This document shows, piece by piece, positions 34,262-45,020 of a stretch of 64,000 nucleotides of DNA (positions within the stretch are counted from its first letter, which is position 1; the number at the start of each line of letters is the position of its first letter). The stretch is from Odobenus rosmarus divergens (lineage: Eukaryota > Chordata > Mammalia > Carnivora > Odobenidae). The position numbers and the translations under genes are program-made. The notes beneath the pieces were generated by a model, which was not told the DNA's origin, made no database searches, and saw only the letters and a list, made by a program, of their open reading frames with translations. The stretch lies in assembly GCF_000321225.1 (NCBI RefSeq), contig NW_004451512.1, positions 200,894-264,893 of the forward strand, read 5' to 3'.

Positions 34262-34450
34262 AATAATAATTACTGACTCTTGTCTAGTGCTTAAGTGCCG
34301 AGCATGCTTCTAAGCGCTTAATATGTATTAGCTCATTTAATTTTTACAGGTAAGTTGATTATTATCCCCTTTTTCAGATGAGGAAACAGAAGCAGAGTTA
34401 AACTTGCCCGGGGCCTCCTAGTTGCTGAGGGGCACAGACAGGACTCCAAG
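34262..34450 (-). repeat. MIR SINE
   Basis: 'cttctaagcgcttaatatgtattagctcatttaatttttacagg' and 'ttatcccctttttcagatgaggaaacagaagcagagttaaacttgcc'. A well-kept reversed copy. Confidence 0.85.
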
Positions 34451-34454
34451 CTAT

Positions 34455-35550
34455 GAAGAGCTGTTTGCCAGGTAGCCTAGGAGAATGAGCAAAGGCACGG
34501 AGCTGTGAGGCAACCCAAAATATCAGGGGAATTCCAAGAAAACACATTTTGCATCAAGGTAGGCTGCTTGTGAAGGAGGAGAGTGAGGAGAAACTAGAGA
34601 GGCCGTGGGGCATCCCGCATGCCTTCGTGAAGGCTGTGTTGGTCTTGGTTCCCTACCTGGGGCGGAGTCTCCTTGAACTCAGGGTCTGTGTCCAGACCCC
34701 ATCTTATTCAGCACTGTGTAGAACATGTCCAGGCAGGTGGGAGCCAACGGAGATGCCCGTCACTGCGCCTGTGGCAGGCCTATGTGTGGCGAGGTATTTT
34801 ATGGGCCTAAACCTTTGTGGGGTCACTTTGTGGGGTTAACTCCTGGCAGTTCAGCCTTGCATGGCCAGGCCTTCTCTCCACAGCCCGTGCTCCATTCTGT
34901 GCAGACGGGCTCTGCCTTGTAGTCATTGGCTGCAAATGTTTCTCCCGTCCCGCTATCACATAGCGCATGTCAGGGAAGTTCCCTGCTGTCAGCAGACTCT
35001 GAGGAAAACAGGACCCCAAGTACATCTGTGCCAAAAGGTCACAGAATGCCTCTGAAAGTAGAGATAAATGATTTTGGATTCTCTGTCCTCCTGTCATTAA
35101 CATACTTGTGTCCTTCCAACATGGAGGCAACACTGAGACCTGTGTGATGGACAAGAGATTCTGGAATAACCAAATGTGTGTTCCATTCCTTTCTAACAGT
35201 GCTCTGTTCATTTCCAACTTGGCAGGCCTTGGCTGCCTTCCCATAGGCTTCTGGTTGTTGGGATAGGAACTGTAGAAATATTGGCTTCAGAAGCAGTATG
35301 GTAAGGGAGAATGAGTCCTGGATAAGGAGCCTAATGTTGTAATATTGCAACATCTTCCAGTCCTAAGGATAGCCGACTCTACCACTCCTGCCTCTATGCC
35401 CATGGCAGACATTATTAATCAATCATGCATTCTTGCCTTCTGAACCTGGATGTAGCCTCAGACTCCTTCTCAAAATGGTGGCCCCCAGGAGCATGCCCAG
35501 TTAATCGCACTTGGCTCTTGAGATGAAACATATTCATCATCCCCAACATA
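34455..35550. other. Unassigned DNA
   Basis: No repeat or exon supported. A 145-aa minus-strand frame at 34807-35244 overlaps several shorter frames on both strands and shows no domain. Confidence 0.4.
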
Positions 35551-35554
35551 AAGG

Positions 35555-35712
35555 TTTAAAGCAGCAGTTCTGGAGTCAAACCTGGGTTTAAATTCTGGCT
35601 GTGTGACCCTGAGCAACTGACTCTCCCTCTCTCGGCCACCGTTCCACCCTTATAACACTCCCCACGGAGTGTGTGAAAAGTCAAATGGGGGTAGTGTGCC
35701 TTGAAAGCTCCT
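35555..35712 (+). repeat. MIR SINE, first of a direct pair
   Basis: 'gcagttctggagtcaaacctgggtttaaattctggctgtgtgaccctgagcaactgac' is the 5' half and core. Confidence 0.75.
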
Positions 35713-35719
35713 TGAAAAA

Positions 35720-35850
35720 GGCAGAATCCAGTTCTAGTGTCAAATCTGAGAAGTCACTTAAAATCTCTGGATTGCTCTCAATTTCCTTCTATGAAAAATT
35801 AGAGGAAAAGATTAGATCATCTCTGAAGTCCTTTCCAGCTCACTCAGGGG
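35720..35850 (+). repeat. MIR-like fragment, second of a direct pair
   Basis: 'gagaagtcacttaaaatctctggattgctctcaatttccttctatgaaa' and 'gatcatctctgaagtcctttccagctc' are in the same orientation as the copy just upstream; the ending 'ctgaagtcctttccagctc' is typical of MIRb/MIR3-type copies. Confidence 0.6.
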
Positions 35851-35867
35851 GACTGGGCTGTGTCCCT

Positions 35868-35965
35868 CCCACCCATTCACTGATTCCTTCAAAGACTTTT
35901 TCCTGAGTGCTACTTCGGTTTGGGCAGGCACTGTTCTAGGCTCTGAGGCATTCTAGCAGGTGGAA
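35868..35965 (-). repeat. L2 3' end
   Basis: 'cattcactgattccttcaaagactttttcctgagtgctacttcgg' then 'gcaggcactgttctaggctctgagg' in reversed orientation. Confidence 0.65.
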
Positions 35966-36960
35966 GTGCCACAGAGAAAATTCAGAGTGGGGGAGTGGAG
36001 AGGGAGTGCCCGGAGCAGATCCCTGGGCCGCTGATTCTGAGTCGAGAAAGGAACCAAGTACCCTGTCAAGAGAAAGCCGAGGCTGGGGATCAGCCCTCTG
36101 CCCAATCATAACACTTAGGAATTATAAGATTGCATGGCTGCCAGCCCTTCTCCTACCCAATCCATTAGGGAGTCAGAACTTCTCCTCTGGAGAAGACCTT
36201 CTTCTCTTCTCAAAGAAGAGTCTACAAGGGGAAAGGATGCTCGGCATATGTGGTATGGTGGTATGGCTGTGTCCAGTTCTGGATTCATAGGGCCACTCAA
36301 GGTCCTCTCCTGGCCTCCAACTACGAAGCCAGGGGCTCCTGCTCACTGATGTTGTTCAGCAGCCAAAGAGACTATGGCTCCTAGGCTGGGAAAGGGCAGA
36401 GACTCTTTAAGCTCATCCCACTGTCCTTCCCCTTATTTGGCCAAGCAGCACACTGAGCCCTGAGCATTCCAAGTGCTGTCTTCTTCAGACACTGTCTCTG
36501 TGTCAGCAAGGTGGTTTTCTTCCCCCTCCCCACCTACCCATATCAGTAACTTAGTGCACTGTTCTAAGCTAGCAACACGTCCTGCTACCAAGAATTAGGA
36601 GTCCATAAGAAGAGATGGGATGGAGGACAGGAGGACCCAGCTACAGAGAGAGTTGGGCCATGTTGCCGTGTTGCACAATTCAAGGAGGTCACCATTTATC
36701 ATGTATTCTATTTGAATGGTTTCCCCAGGAGTTGGGTCTCACGGTGGCCCTGGGGTGGCCTTGAGAATGTGAAGGAATGAAAAGATGGGGGTGGAGAGAA
36801 AACTTCTTCCTTTGATAATAATTCCAATTTTTATAAGGTGTGTGTGTGTCTGTGCTGGGGAGTAGGGAATTGGGGTGGGGAAATCCTCAGACCCTTAATC
36901 CATTTATATGAAAAAACTTTGCAAGGAAAGAAGTGGGAAAGAACCTACTGGATCCCAATA
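35966..36960. other. Unassigned DNA
   Basis: Nothing I can name. A short GT run (about 36838-36848) and frames below 100 aa only. Confidence 0.4.
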
Positions 36961-36975
36961 TCAAGGCTTTACAGA

Positions 36976-37202
36976 GGGGCGGCGCCTGGGTGGCTCAGTC
37001 GGTTAAGCGGCTGCCTTCGGCTCGGGTCGTGGTCCCAGGGTCCTGGGATCGAGTCCCACGTCGGGCTCCTTGCTCAGCAGGGAGCCTGCTTCTCCCTCTC
37101 CCTCTGCCTGCCTGCCGCTCCCCCGCTTGTGCTCGCTCTCTCACTATCTCCCTCTCTCTGTGTCAAATAAATAAATAAAATGTTTAAAAAAAAATTTAAA
37201 AA
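36976..37202 (+). mobile_element. Can-SINE, young and CpG-rich
   Basis: Nearly intact head and core (GGCGCCTGGGTGGCTCAGTC, 'cttcggctcgggtcgtgg', 'gatcgagtcccacgtcggg') and tail 'aaataaataaataaaatg'. Exact 13-bp TSD aaggctttacaga at 36963-36975 and 37203-37215. CpG retention argues for a recent insertion. Confidence 0.97.
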
Positions 37203-37440
37203 AAGGCTTTACAGAAAACAAGAGAGAGGAGGAGAGTTATGGTTTCCAAGTTAGGAGTCTGGGTGATGTGAGGCAGTCGCCTCAGGGGACTGCTGACAAC
37301 AGGAGATTGCAAAGCACTTCTCTGGCTGTGGGCAACTGTCATAAAACCTTGAGCGGGGGCTGCTGCAGGCACCTGCCAGGAAGGACTTCCAACCCTGACA
37401 GGAGGCATGGCAAGAGGGCCTTAAAAATGCCACCAAGATG

Positions 37441-37635
37441 GGGGCGCCTGGGTGGCTCAGTCATTAAGCATCTGCCCTTGGCTCAGGTCATGATCCCAGG
37501 GTCCTGGGATCAAGCCCCACGTCGGGCTCCCTGCTCCTTGGAAAGCCTGCTTCTCCCCCTCCCACTCCCCCTGCTTGTGTTCCCTCTCTCGCTGTGTCTC
37601 TCTCTGTCCAATAAGTAAATAAAATCTTTTAAAAT
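37441..37635 (+). mobile_element. Can-SINE, young
   Basis: Pyrimidine tract of the 'cttgtgttccctctctcgctgtgtctctctctg' type. Exact 15-bp TSD aatgccaccaagatg at 37426-37440 and 37636-37650. Its body 'gctccttggaaagcc' departs from the usual 'gctcagcagggagcc'. Same orientation as the copy 240 bp upstream. Confidence 0.97.
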
Positions 37636-37864
37636 AATGCCACCAAGATGATCAAACCACAAATAAGCAAAGTGAAGGAGAAGAGAGAAGGCACCAGATT
37701 TTCCCCGGAACTGGCCAGCATCCTGAGGGAGCCCCGAATTGCTGGAGGGGAGGGCATTTGCAAGCAGTCTGTAGGCAACCAGGGCCAAGGGACAAAATTC
37801 AAACGTGAAAGGGAGTCTGACCCAGGAACCAAGAGGGAGCAAGCATGAATGAGTTCATAGCAGG

Positions 37865-38055
37865 ACTCGGTATTTTATATTTATTTGGTATTTATCATAT
37901 GCCAGGAACCATTTTAAGCAACTTAGCTTGGCTATCTCATTTAATTTCTACATCAGCTCTGTGAAGCTATTATCGCCATTTGAACAGATTAGAAAATGAA
38001 GGCACAGGTGGGTTAAGCAACTTGCCAAAACCTGCTCAGCTAACAAAGAGGGAGC
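37865..38055 (-). repeat. MIR SINE
   Basis: 'atttatcatatgccaggaaccattttaagcaac', 'atctcatttaatttctacatcagc' and 'gaaggcacaggtgggttaagcaacttgcc' in reversed order. Confidence 0.75.
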
Positions 38056-38105
38056 TCTTGCTCAATAAATACGAGATAATTAAATTGATGAAAGAATGAA
38101 AAACA

Positions 38106-38300
38106 GGGGCACCTGGGAGGCTCAGTTGGTTAAGTATCTGCCTTCGGCTCAGGTCATGATCTCGGGGTCCTGGGATCGAGCCCCGTGTAGGGCTCCCTGC
38201 TCAGCAGGGAGCCTTTTCCTCCCTCTCCCTCTGCCCTTTCCCCTGCTCGTGCTTGCTCTCTCTCAAATAAATAAATAAATAAAATCTTAAAAAAAAAAAA
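38106..38300 (+). mobile_element. Can-SINE, young
   Basis: Head has GGGAGG in place of GGGTGG. TSD agaatgaaaaaca (38093-38105) and agaatgagaaaca (38301-38313), one mismatch. Third plus-strand copy within 1.4 kb. Confidence 0.97.
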
Positions 38301-38544
38301 AGAATGAGAAACAAATTTCTCTTCCCCTTGAAATGTTTTAAGAGGGTACTAGGTCCTTGGACATGATGTATCAGTAGTTTGTTCATCATAGTATTTGATA
38401 GTCTTATAAACTCCTATAAGGAAGGTAGGAACTGAAGGTGAGGGAGAGTATAGTTGGTGGGATTTGTTAACTGATGAATATGTCCCTAAGAAGGCCTCTA
38501 ATGCCATTCTCTTTTCACACCTCTCTTTGGTCAAATGTTCTTTT

Positions 38545-38745
38545 TTTTTTTTTTTTAAAGATTTTATTTATTTATTTGACAGAGAGAGACAGCAAGAGAG
38601 GGAACACAAGCAGGGGGAGTGGGAGAGGGAGAAGCAGGCTTCCTGCCAACCAGGGAGCCTGATGCGGGGCTCGATCCCAGGACCCTGGGATCATGACCTG
38701 AGCCGAAGGCAGACGCTTAATGACTGAGCCACCCAGACGCCCCTG
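38545..38745 (-). mobile_element. Can-SINE, young
   Basis: Starts with T(16) and 'aaagattttatttatttatttgac', GA block and 'aacacaagcaggggg'. Exact 12-bp TSD aaatgttctttt at 38533-38544 and 38746-38757. Confidence 0.97.
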
Positions 38746-38759
38746 AAATGTTCTTTTAA

Positions 38760-39095
38760 TTTCTGATTCAGAATGACCCAAGCTGGGAGAGTGGACAGAG
38801 GTATAGAAGGACAGAATGAGAATTTCCAGAAGTGATTGGGACAAGAAACCAAATGAACTGGGTGAAAATGAACACGTATAAAAGTAAAGCCCTACCCCTG
38901 AGGCTCACAACGTTAACTGCTCTGTTCTAACCTGGGAGTAGACTCCCCAGAAGCTTTGATGAAGCTCTTAGGACGGAAGCCACCCTCAATCTGAGCTGTC
39001 GGTGGAACATGGCTCCTTAAGGCCCGAGGGTAAACTGAGGTTGCTCTGACAGATGTACAGTAGCCAAGAAGGAGGTCCCATAGCACTTCGCGCTG
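38760..39095. other. Unassigned DNA
   Basis: No feature seen, apart from the approach to the CR1/L3 fossil at 39100. Confidence 0.4.
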
Positions 39096-39099
39096 GTTG

Positions 39100-39365
39100 G
39101 ATCCCATTTGAGGCAGGCTGGTTTTAAGCACATTTTAATGAGGGACACTGAGCATGTCCAGAGAAGGGCATTTAGCGAAATCTCTGCAAACAATGTTATA
39201 TTCCAAATTTACAAGGCTGCAGGGGATGCTTACCAGAGGAGAAGGAAGTCTGGGGCTGTATGTAATAGCTGTCTACAATTATTTGAAGAACTTATCCAAT
39301 TAACTCCAAAGGCCAAAGAAAGGTCAATGGGTAAAAATTGTAGTGGGGCAGACCTTTATAGTGTA
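39100..39365 (+). repeat. CR1/L3-type LINE fossil, left part
   Basis: The series 'cacattttaatgagggacactgagcatgtccagagaagggca', 'gctgtatgtaatagctgtctacaattatttgaag' and 'ggtcaatgggtaaaaatt' keeps the order of the 3' end of CR1-clade LINEs (mammalian L3/CR1_Mam). It is non-coding now and older than L2 and MIR in most mammals. It continues at 39712 after younger insertions. Confidence 0.75.
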
Positions 39366-39384
39366 GAAGTTTACCATGAAGATT

Positions 39385-39675
39385 TTGTCCTTGACATATC
39401 TGAGTTACTTAATGGCTTTTCTGTTTTTTTCTTTTTTTTTAATTTAAATTCAATTAGCCAACATATAGTAAGTACATCATTAGTTTCAGATGTAGTGTTC
39501 AATAATTCATCAGTTTCGTATAACACCCAGTACTTAATGGCTTTTAGTCTCAATTTCTTCCTCTGTAAAGCAGGCTCAATAATAATAATTCTTTTAACAG
39601 GATATTATGAAAATAAATTGAAATGTGCATGTAAAGAGTGCACAGCCCAGTGCCTGACACACAGGGACCATTAGA
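39385..39675 (+). repeat. MIR SINE split by an L1 tail
   Basis: 'tgagttacttaatggctttt' then, after the insert at 39421-39530, 'agtctcaatttcttcctctgtaaagcaggctc' and 'tgcatgtaaagagtgcacagcccagtgcctgacac'. It lies inside the CR1/L3 copy. Confidence 0.75.
39421..39530 (-). mobile_element. Carnivore L1 3' end, 5'-truncated
   Basis: T-rich start, 'caattagccaacatatagtaag', 'gtttcagatgtagtgttcaataattcatcag', 'cgtataacacccag'. Exact 15-bp TSD tacttaatggctttt at 39406-39420 and 39531-39545. The insert is only 110 bp. Confidence 0.97.
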
Positions 39676-39711
39676 GTGTTGGTATGTATCTTACTTTAAA
39701 ATGACTTACAC

Positions 39712-39848
39712 TCAGAGCTGCCCCTTAGTGGAACAGATTGCTTTCAGAAGCTGTGAGCACGCTTCCTCCCACTGATCATATCTAAGGGTTCACACAGGTG
39801 GTGTGTGAGGGATTCCGTCACCGGGTTGGGGACTGGAGTCGATGGTCT
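39712..39848 (+). repeat. CR1/L3-type LINE fossil, right part
   Basis: 'agagctgccccttagtggaacagattgc' and 'gggattccgtcaccgggttggggactggagtcgatggtc' match the continuing 3' end of the same consensus ('agctgtccaaaaatggaatgggctgcc' ... 'gggaggttggactagatgacc'). It ends where a Can-SINE was inserted. Confidence 0.7.
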
Positions 39849-40005
39849 TAAGATTTTATTTATTTATTTGAGAGAGAACAAGCACGAGCGGGGGGGAAGG
39901 CAGAGGGAGAGGGAGGAAAATGCTCCCTGCTCAGCAGGGAGCCCTACACAGGGCTTGATCCCAGGACCCTGAGATCATGACCTGAGCTGAAGGCAGATAC
40001 TTAAC
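39849..40005 (-). mobile_element. Can-SINE lacking its 5' head
   Basis: Tail, GA block and core are present but it breaks off after 'aaggcagatacttaac', so the tRNA-like 'tgagccacccaggcgcccc' head is missing. No clean TSD. Either 5'-truncated at insertion or cut by a later deletion. Confidence 0.92.
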
Positions 40006-40009
40006 AATT

Positions 40010-41150
40010 GTACGATATCTCCTTTCTCCCACCTTCACTTCAAGGAACCAGTCTCACCTCATCCTCAGTCTGAGTCTCAGTCTCTGTGATTTGGGTAAGT
40101 CTGACCCCACCCCTCAGACCCAGAGGTTGGCACAAGACCAAGGCTTGGCCAACGTGTCACTCCCCTGACCGTGGTGATCTGTTCAGGGACATGCCTGTGA
40201 CCCAAGCCAGCCCAACGACAGCTTCGGGATGGGGCTGAAGCTGCTGTGAGAAAGAGGGTTTCTTGCTGATCTGAAGCCTGGAGAGCTTGGTGGCATTATT
40301 TGAGAAAGAGGTCAAGAGAGAGAAAAGGGAATTTGAGAGATGGAGAGGAACACATTCCTAATAACATTCTTTTAACAACCAGACCCAGCTATTCCTGAAA
40401 CTCTCCTGGACAGTTAAGGTGCTCAAGTTAATAAATCCCCCTTTTCCTGCAAGGCCATGTGAGTGGGGGATCGGCCTCTTGGGAACCAAAGAGAAATGGC
40501 CAAGGCTTGGTTCTCCCCATTTGGAGGATAGTAATCTACAGGAAGGTGGGGGAGATCGCAAATTCCTTTGGGCAATTCTAGTTGAAACAATGGTCCACCT
40601 ATGAGGGCACTTCCACGGGAGACTCCAAGTGAGAGGCGCCCGGCTGAGCCCAGTCATTCCATAGGACCAGGAGAGAAAATAATGAGTTGTTACAGATAGC
40701 CACACTGGGTAACTGAATCACGCATCCAATGGGGGAGCCTCTGGGAAAATCCTAGCAAATACTGTAAAAGCCTCCAGCCCAGGGTGACTTCCCGCTTTGT
40801 TTCTGGGCTACTCGGCCGCTAGGGGACACTGACTCTAACTGCAGGCCTTTATAACCCCTTTGTCTACTCTTTTCCTTATCAGTGGTTAGGATGACAGCCA
40901 TTCTTAAATTCTGAAGGATTTCTTTTAGTCTTGTCCCTCATCCAATTTACCTTCCTCTTCTTCACCCAGTCTGTGTGCACACACCTTCAATGCTGCTCAT
41001 GGTAACAAGGGGTCCCATTCCGATGTTGGGTCAATCCATTTCACCTTATTTCAGGGAGAAATTCAAACAGGGAAACTCTTTTGTTCCTTGGAGTAGCTGT
41101 TCTTTATAGATACTGATTAGATAAAATCTGCAAAGTTGAAATGTATGTAC
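40010..41150. other. Unassigned DNA
   Basis: No repeat or exon recognised. A 115-aa minus-strand frame at 40358-40705 has no domain. Confidence 0.4.
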
Positions 41151-41152
41151 CC

Positions 41153-41170
41153 GGGGGGGGGGGGGGGGGG
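41153..41170 (+). repeat. G(18) homopolymer
   Basis: Eighteen consecutive G after 'gtaccc'. It is the longest mononucleotide G run in the window and could form a quadruplex or mark a length error in the assembly. Confidence 0.95.
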
Positions 41171-41189
41171 CTTAGGAATCTTGCTGATA

Positions 41190-41760
41190 AGGATTTATTC
41201 TGTGGACGTTCACCAAAGTTTGCTAAGATATATACACAAAGATGTTAATTGGAGCATTTTTGCAATGGGGGAAGCAAAAAGAACAAATTGTCCATCCATA
41301 GGGACTGGTTGAGTAAATATGGTACCTCTAAATGTGGGATCAGTGAAGTCAGATTTTTTTTTTTTAAGAGATAAATCTCTGTGTTGATCTGGAAAGAGCT
41401 CTGGGGTATATTACGAAGTGGAAACAACACTCCTACCACATTGCATAACTCTGGTGGGCACTGTTCAAGGAATGCAGTCCTTGCCAGGGCACCCGAAAAC
41501 ACAGTGGGGCTGCTGTCCCTGGGAGTTGTGTAATCTTGAGGCTATTTTGGTGTTAAAAATATTTAAGCACAAACGGATACGTAGTTTTATACATAAACAT
41601 TTTTCCTCTGAGAGAGAAGCAGAAGAAAGTTCTTAAAGTGGTTGCCTTGGGGAGAAAAATAAGCAAGGGGTTGGGGGCAGGTGGGAGTTTTCACTTTTTA
41701 TTTTGTACCTTTTTGGACACGTACATTATCTAATCAGGTACTTGTATTCATTAGCCATCT
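41190..41760 (+). repeat. Old L1 3' end (L1ME-like)
   Basis: 'aaagatgttaattggagcatttttgcaatgg', 'ccatccatagggactggttgagtaaatatggtacc', 'gtggttgccttggggag' and 'gtttttcactttttattttgtacc' follow the old L1 3' end in forward orientation. Confidence 0.75.
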
Positions 41761-41764
41761 CCAG

Positions 41765-43280
41765 AGACTATCTGGGGGTGGCAGAGAGGGGAGGATGGGC
41801 CACGGCTGTTTTAGTCTTTAAACTTCTCTCTGCTAATTTTTCAAACCCTAATATGTGGTCCTTTTCCCTTAAGAAGCCACTAATCCTCACCAAACAGCGA
41901 GCCTAATTTTTGGAGATTATCCAAGACGAGGTATCCATTTTTCTCATGCAAAGCATAACATTGCTCCTATTACAACACTCCCTCCTGGGCTCTGCTTGTT
42001 TCTGCTTGTGAAAAGCAGCCCTGAAATCCTCAGGTGAGCATACATCTTTGTCCCCCATGCAGTTAGTGGAATGTGGGACTGGGGTGGCAGGTGGGTGATG
42101 GCTCCTGCCGAGAGCCACTACCTCCTCCCTTCCCTCCGTTGGTCCCTGCCAGGTGGCCCACGCCATCAGCCATCAGACTCCTCGGTGCCGCTTCCTGCAT
42201 GCCAACTCCCAGGGCTGGTTTGGAAGAGGAAGATGAGTCAGCAGATTTGCCCGATTTGCCTGGTGCCAGCGAGATGCCCTGCCCAGATTCAACTGTCCCG
42301 CAATAACTGGCAAGATGGGGTCAAAGCCACCTCTCGGGTTCTAGAAATGAGCTCATCTTCTTTGGCTGCCCTGGGGAGACAGATGCGGGGGGAAGGGGAG
42401 CCAAGGGGAGCTGGTCTGGGGGAAGGGCTTCCTCCTCACTGGCAAGCACCTCAGGGGGAGGGAGGGGACTGGGAATTGTCTGTGGAGTCCCAGCTCCCCA
42501 CCTGACACCACCTTCCAGGCAGGGGCAGCTCTGGGCATGGTCCCTCTGCAGCCTGGGGGACAAGGACCTCTGCCCACATATTTCTCAGCAACCCTCTCTG
42601 TTCTCTCTCCTCTGCCTCTTCTTGGTGGAGGTCCACAACTATCAAAAGCCGAACGCCTGGAAGCATTAAACAATCATTCGGGTCAACCGGTGAAGTGGGA
42701 GCCATGCTTGCTACCGGCCCTGAATCGCTGTCTCTTTGAAGCTTCCTCTCCCGCAGGGCCGTCAGGCTGCAAGACCTTCCCTCTCAAACGCTGTGCCCTG
42801 ACTCACGCCCCTAGCACCATTCTCATCAAGTTTACTCTGCCTTCTAGGCTCTTCACAAATCAACCAAAGAAATGACTGGAAGGAATGCTCTTCATCCTGG
42901 GTGTCCCTTGAGCTCTATTTGGCTCAGTGTTCTGGCTGCCTGAGGAAAATGGCTGTCTTATGCCAATTTTCATGGTTTGACCTTCAGAGTAGCTGAGGGT
43001 CCCCATGGTATTTGTTGCTTTCCATGGTTCCCCTTGCTTTGAATTTGGGCTGCTCTTTTTCAGAGGCAGAGAAGGGTTCTTGTCCTTCAGGGCAAAAGCC
43101 CCAAAGACTTCAAATATTGGGGGCCCCTCCGTTAGCAGACCAGTATAGAACAGCGTAATCTAACAGATGGCCCTGTGACAGCAGCAGCTCCTGAGGGGGG
43201 ACCACACTTCAGAAGGGATCGGTCCACTTGTCAAGAGACCACAAACGCTCGTACTGTCAGGCATGTGATGGGGGAAAACA
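41765..43280. other. Repeat-poor unassigned DNA
   Basis: About 1.5 kb of average to GC-rich sequence with overlapping frames (144 aa at 42071-42505; 112 aa at 42537-42875; 106 aa on the minus strand at 42353-42673). None shows a domain and the codon pattern of one is mirrored by frames on the other strand, as expected for GC-rich non-coding DNA. Confidence 0.45.
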
Positions 43281-43284
43281 CTTC

Positions 43285-43455
43285 TACTGACTGATGTCTG
43301 TCAGGGGCTACGCTAGACACCATAAGAATTTTGATCTTCGATATTCCTCTCAACAATTCTGAGTGGAAACGTTTTTGACCTTTTTTTCACAGAAGAGGGA
43401 ACAGAAGCTGAGGTAGTTAGCGATGTGTTAGGGTCACACGGCTTAAAGAGAGCCC
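43285..43455 (-). repeat. MIR SINE
   Basis: 'caggggctacgctagacaccataag', 'gaagagggaacagaagctgaggtagttagcgatgtgttagggtcacacggc' in reversed order. Confidence 0.7.
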
Positions 43456-43459
43456 CAGC

Positions 43460-44815
43460 CTGCCCCCTGCAAACCTCTGACTGCCTCTTTCTGGGTGAAT
43501 GAGGTGATACCACAGCCCGAAAAAGCACACAACTCCTTGGTTGGAGAATTAGCAGATTGAGTGTTCAGGTAGACCGAGCTTGCCACCACCCCCACAGATG
43601 CAACATGACCCAGCCTTCTGGTTCACTCACAATGGGGGTTTTGTGCCAACATGGCAATGAGATGGCGAGTCTCTACCTGCGGCACATACCATTCCTGCCC
43701 TGAGCCTAATTCCCATGAAAGTCTGTCAAAGAGGATTGAAAGGAAAACCAAAGGAAGCTGCAAACCCTTTCCCGAGGCTCCAAGTTTCAGGGCCTTTAAG
43801 CCAAAGGCCCAGCTCACTTGTCCCTTCCCGTGTTGGCGGGCCTCGCCGGTGGAAGACCACTGTCCTTGGGCGCTGTGTGGGCCCTGGACTCAGAGCCCTT
43901 CCCCACCCCCGACGATATGGCTGAAGGAGGGCATGGGCTCCTGACCCCCTGAAACACGTTCCTCTGGGTAATGCTGGCAACAGCTGTTGCCATTTAGGAA
44001 AGCACCTTGAATGCCCGGCTCTTGGTCCTGTGGTTACCATGATGAGGCTGGAATGGAGTCTCTGGGGCCCCCACTCTGGCCAAACCATTATCAAAGTCAA
44101 CTTTCCAGTAGAGTCAACTCTCGGTTATTCATCGACTAATGATTCAGTCTGCGCCTCATCTTCCTCCTCCTCCCTCTTTCTCTCCCTTCTCTTCATCAGA
44201 TGCCCTTTGAGTCTCCTCGCTGATACACCCACCAGCATGGGAAGAGGTGGAAGACTCCAGAGCCCCAGTGTTAGGGCCTGTTGAGCCATCCCAGGAAAGA
44301 GTTTGTTTAAGCAGCACGTTGGGCAGAATGTGGATTTTGAGTAACCTTGCTAAGCTTATCCCCACTTATCATGGATGAGAGACAATGACCTTGAGTTCTT
44401 TGAGCCCCTCTGCTAAGTCTAGCCAGGGGAAGAAATAGAATGACTGAAATCCGCCCACTCGGAGCCAGGTCCAGGCCGAGACTGGCCAGATGGAGAAGGC
44501 AGGCGTGCCCCACGCTGCCCAGTCCTGCAGACCCCAGGACGCATGTGTGTATTTCCCCAGAATCTGCTGGATGCGGGAAAATGGGTTTTGAGATAAACCA
44601 AAACTCAGAGTTTTCCTCTCCTGAGCGGCTCGGGTTTTATATTCCCAAATCGAATAAATGAGCAAATAAAACATGAGAAGTGGTTTTAGAAAAAGCTGAA
44701 TTCACACACAATAGCAGTGGTCAGGTCTTTCCTAGCAAACAAGAAGGCTTGTTTCAAGGCTTAAGCTGGGTTGCATTGCCAAAAAAACAATACCATGGCT
44801 TCTCTTTATTTTATA
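43460..44815. other. Repeat-poor unassigned DNA
   Basis: No repeat named. The minus strand holds frames of 124 aa (43726-44100) and 101 aa (44369-44674); no domain seen. TCTTCC-type pyrimidine run near 44158-44195. Confidence 0.4.
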
Positions 44816-44817
44816 CA

Positions 44818-45020
44818 TAATAACAAATGTTAACATCTTGATATATACGTGCCCGATGCTATATCAAATGATATAGATGAAAATAACTTATTTAATCTTC
44901 CGAACTCCACGAGGTAGAAACTACTACTATTCCTCTTAGCAGAAAAAGAGACAGAGAAGTTAAGTCACTTGTTCCAACTTGCTCAGCAGTGAAGGGACAG
45001 AGGAAGTAAGTTGTCTTACT
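44818..45020 (-). repeat. MIR SINE
   Basis: 'acttatttaatcttccgaactccacgaggtagaaactactactattcc' and 'agagacagagaagttaagtcacttgttccaacttgc' in reversed orientation, about 200 bp. Confidence 0.8.

Noticed and set aside
36838..37178. 110-aa and 81-aa plus frames
   Set aside because: Mostly translated Can-SINE, including the recurring 'WVAQSVKRLPSA' type peptide seen wherever the SINE head is in frame.
36976..38745. tRNA genes, because the SINE heads resemble tRNA-Lys
   Set aside because: The heads lack the paired acceptor stem and 3' end of a tRNA and are followed by SINE bodies and tails with TSDs.
39108..39674. Longest open frame in the window (188 aa, plus strand)
   Set aside because: It runs through three unrelated repeats (CR1/L3, L1 tail, MIR), so it is a chance frame.
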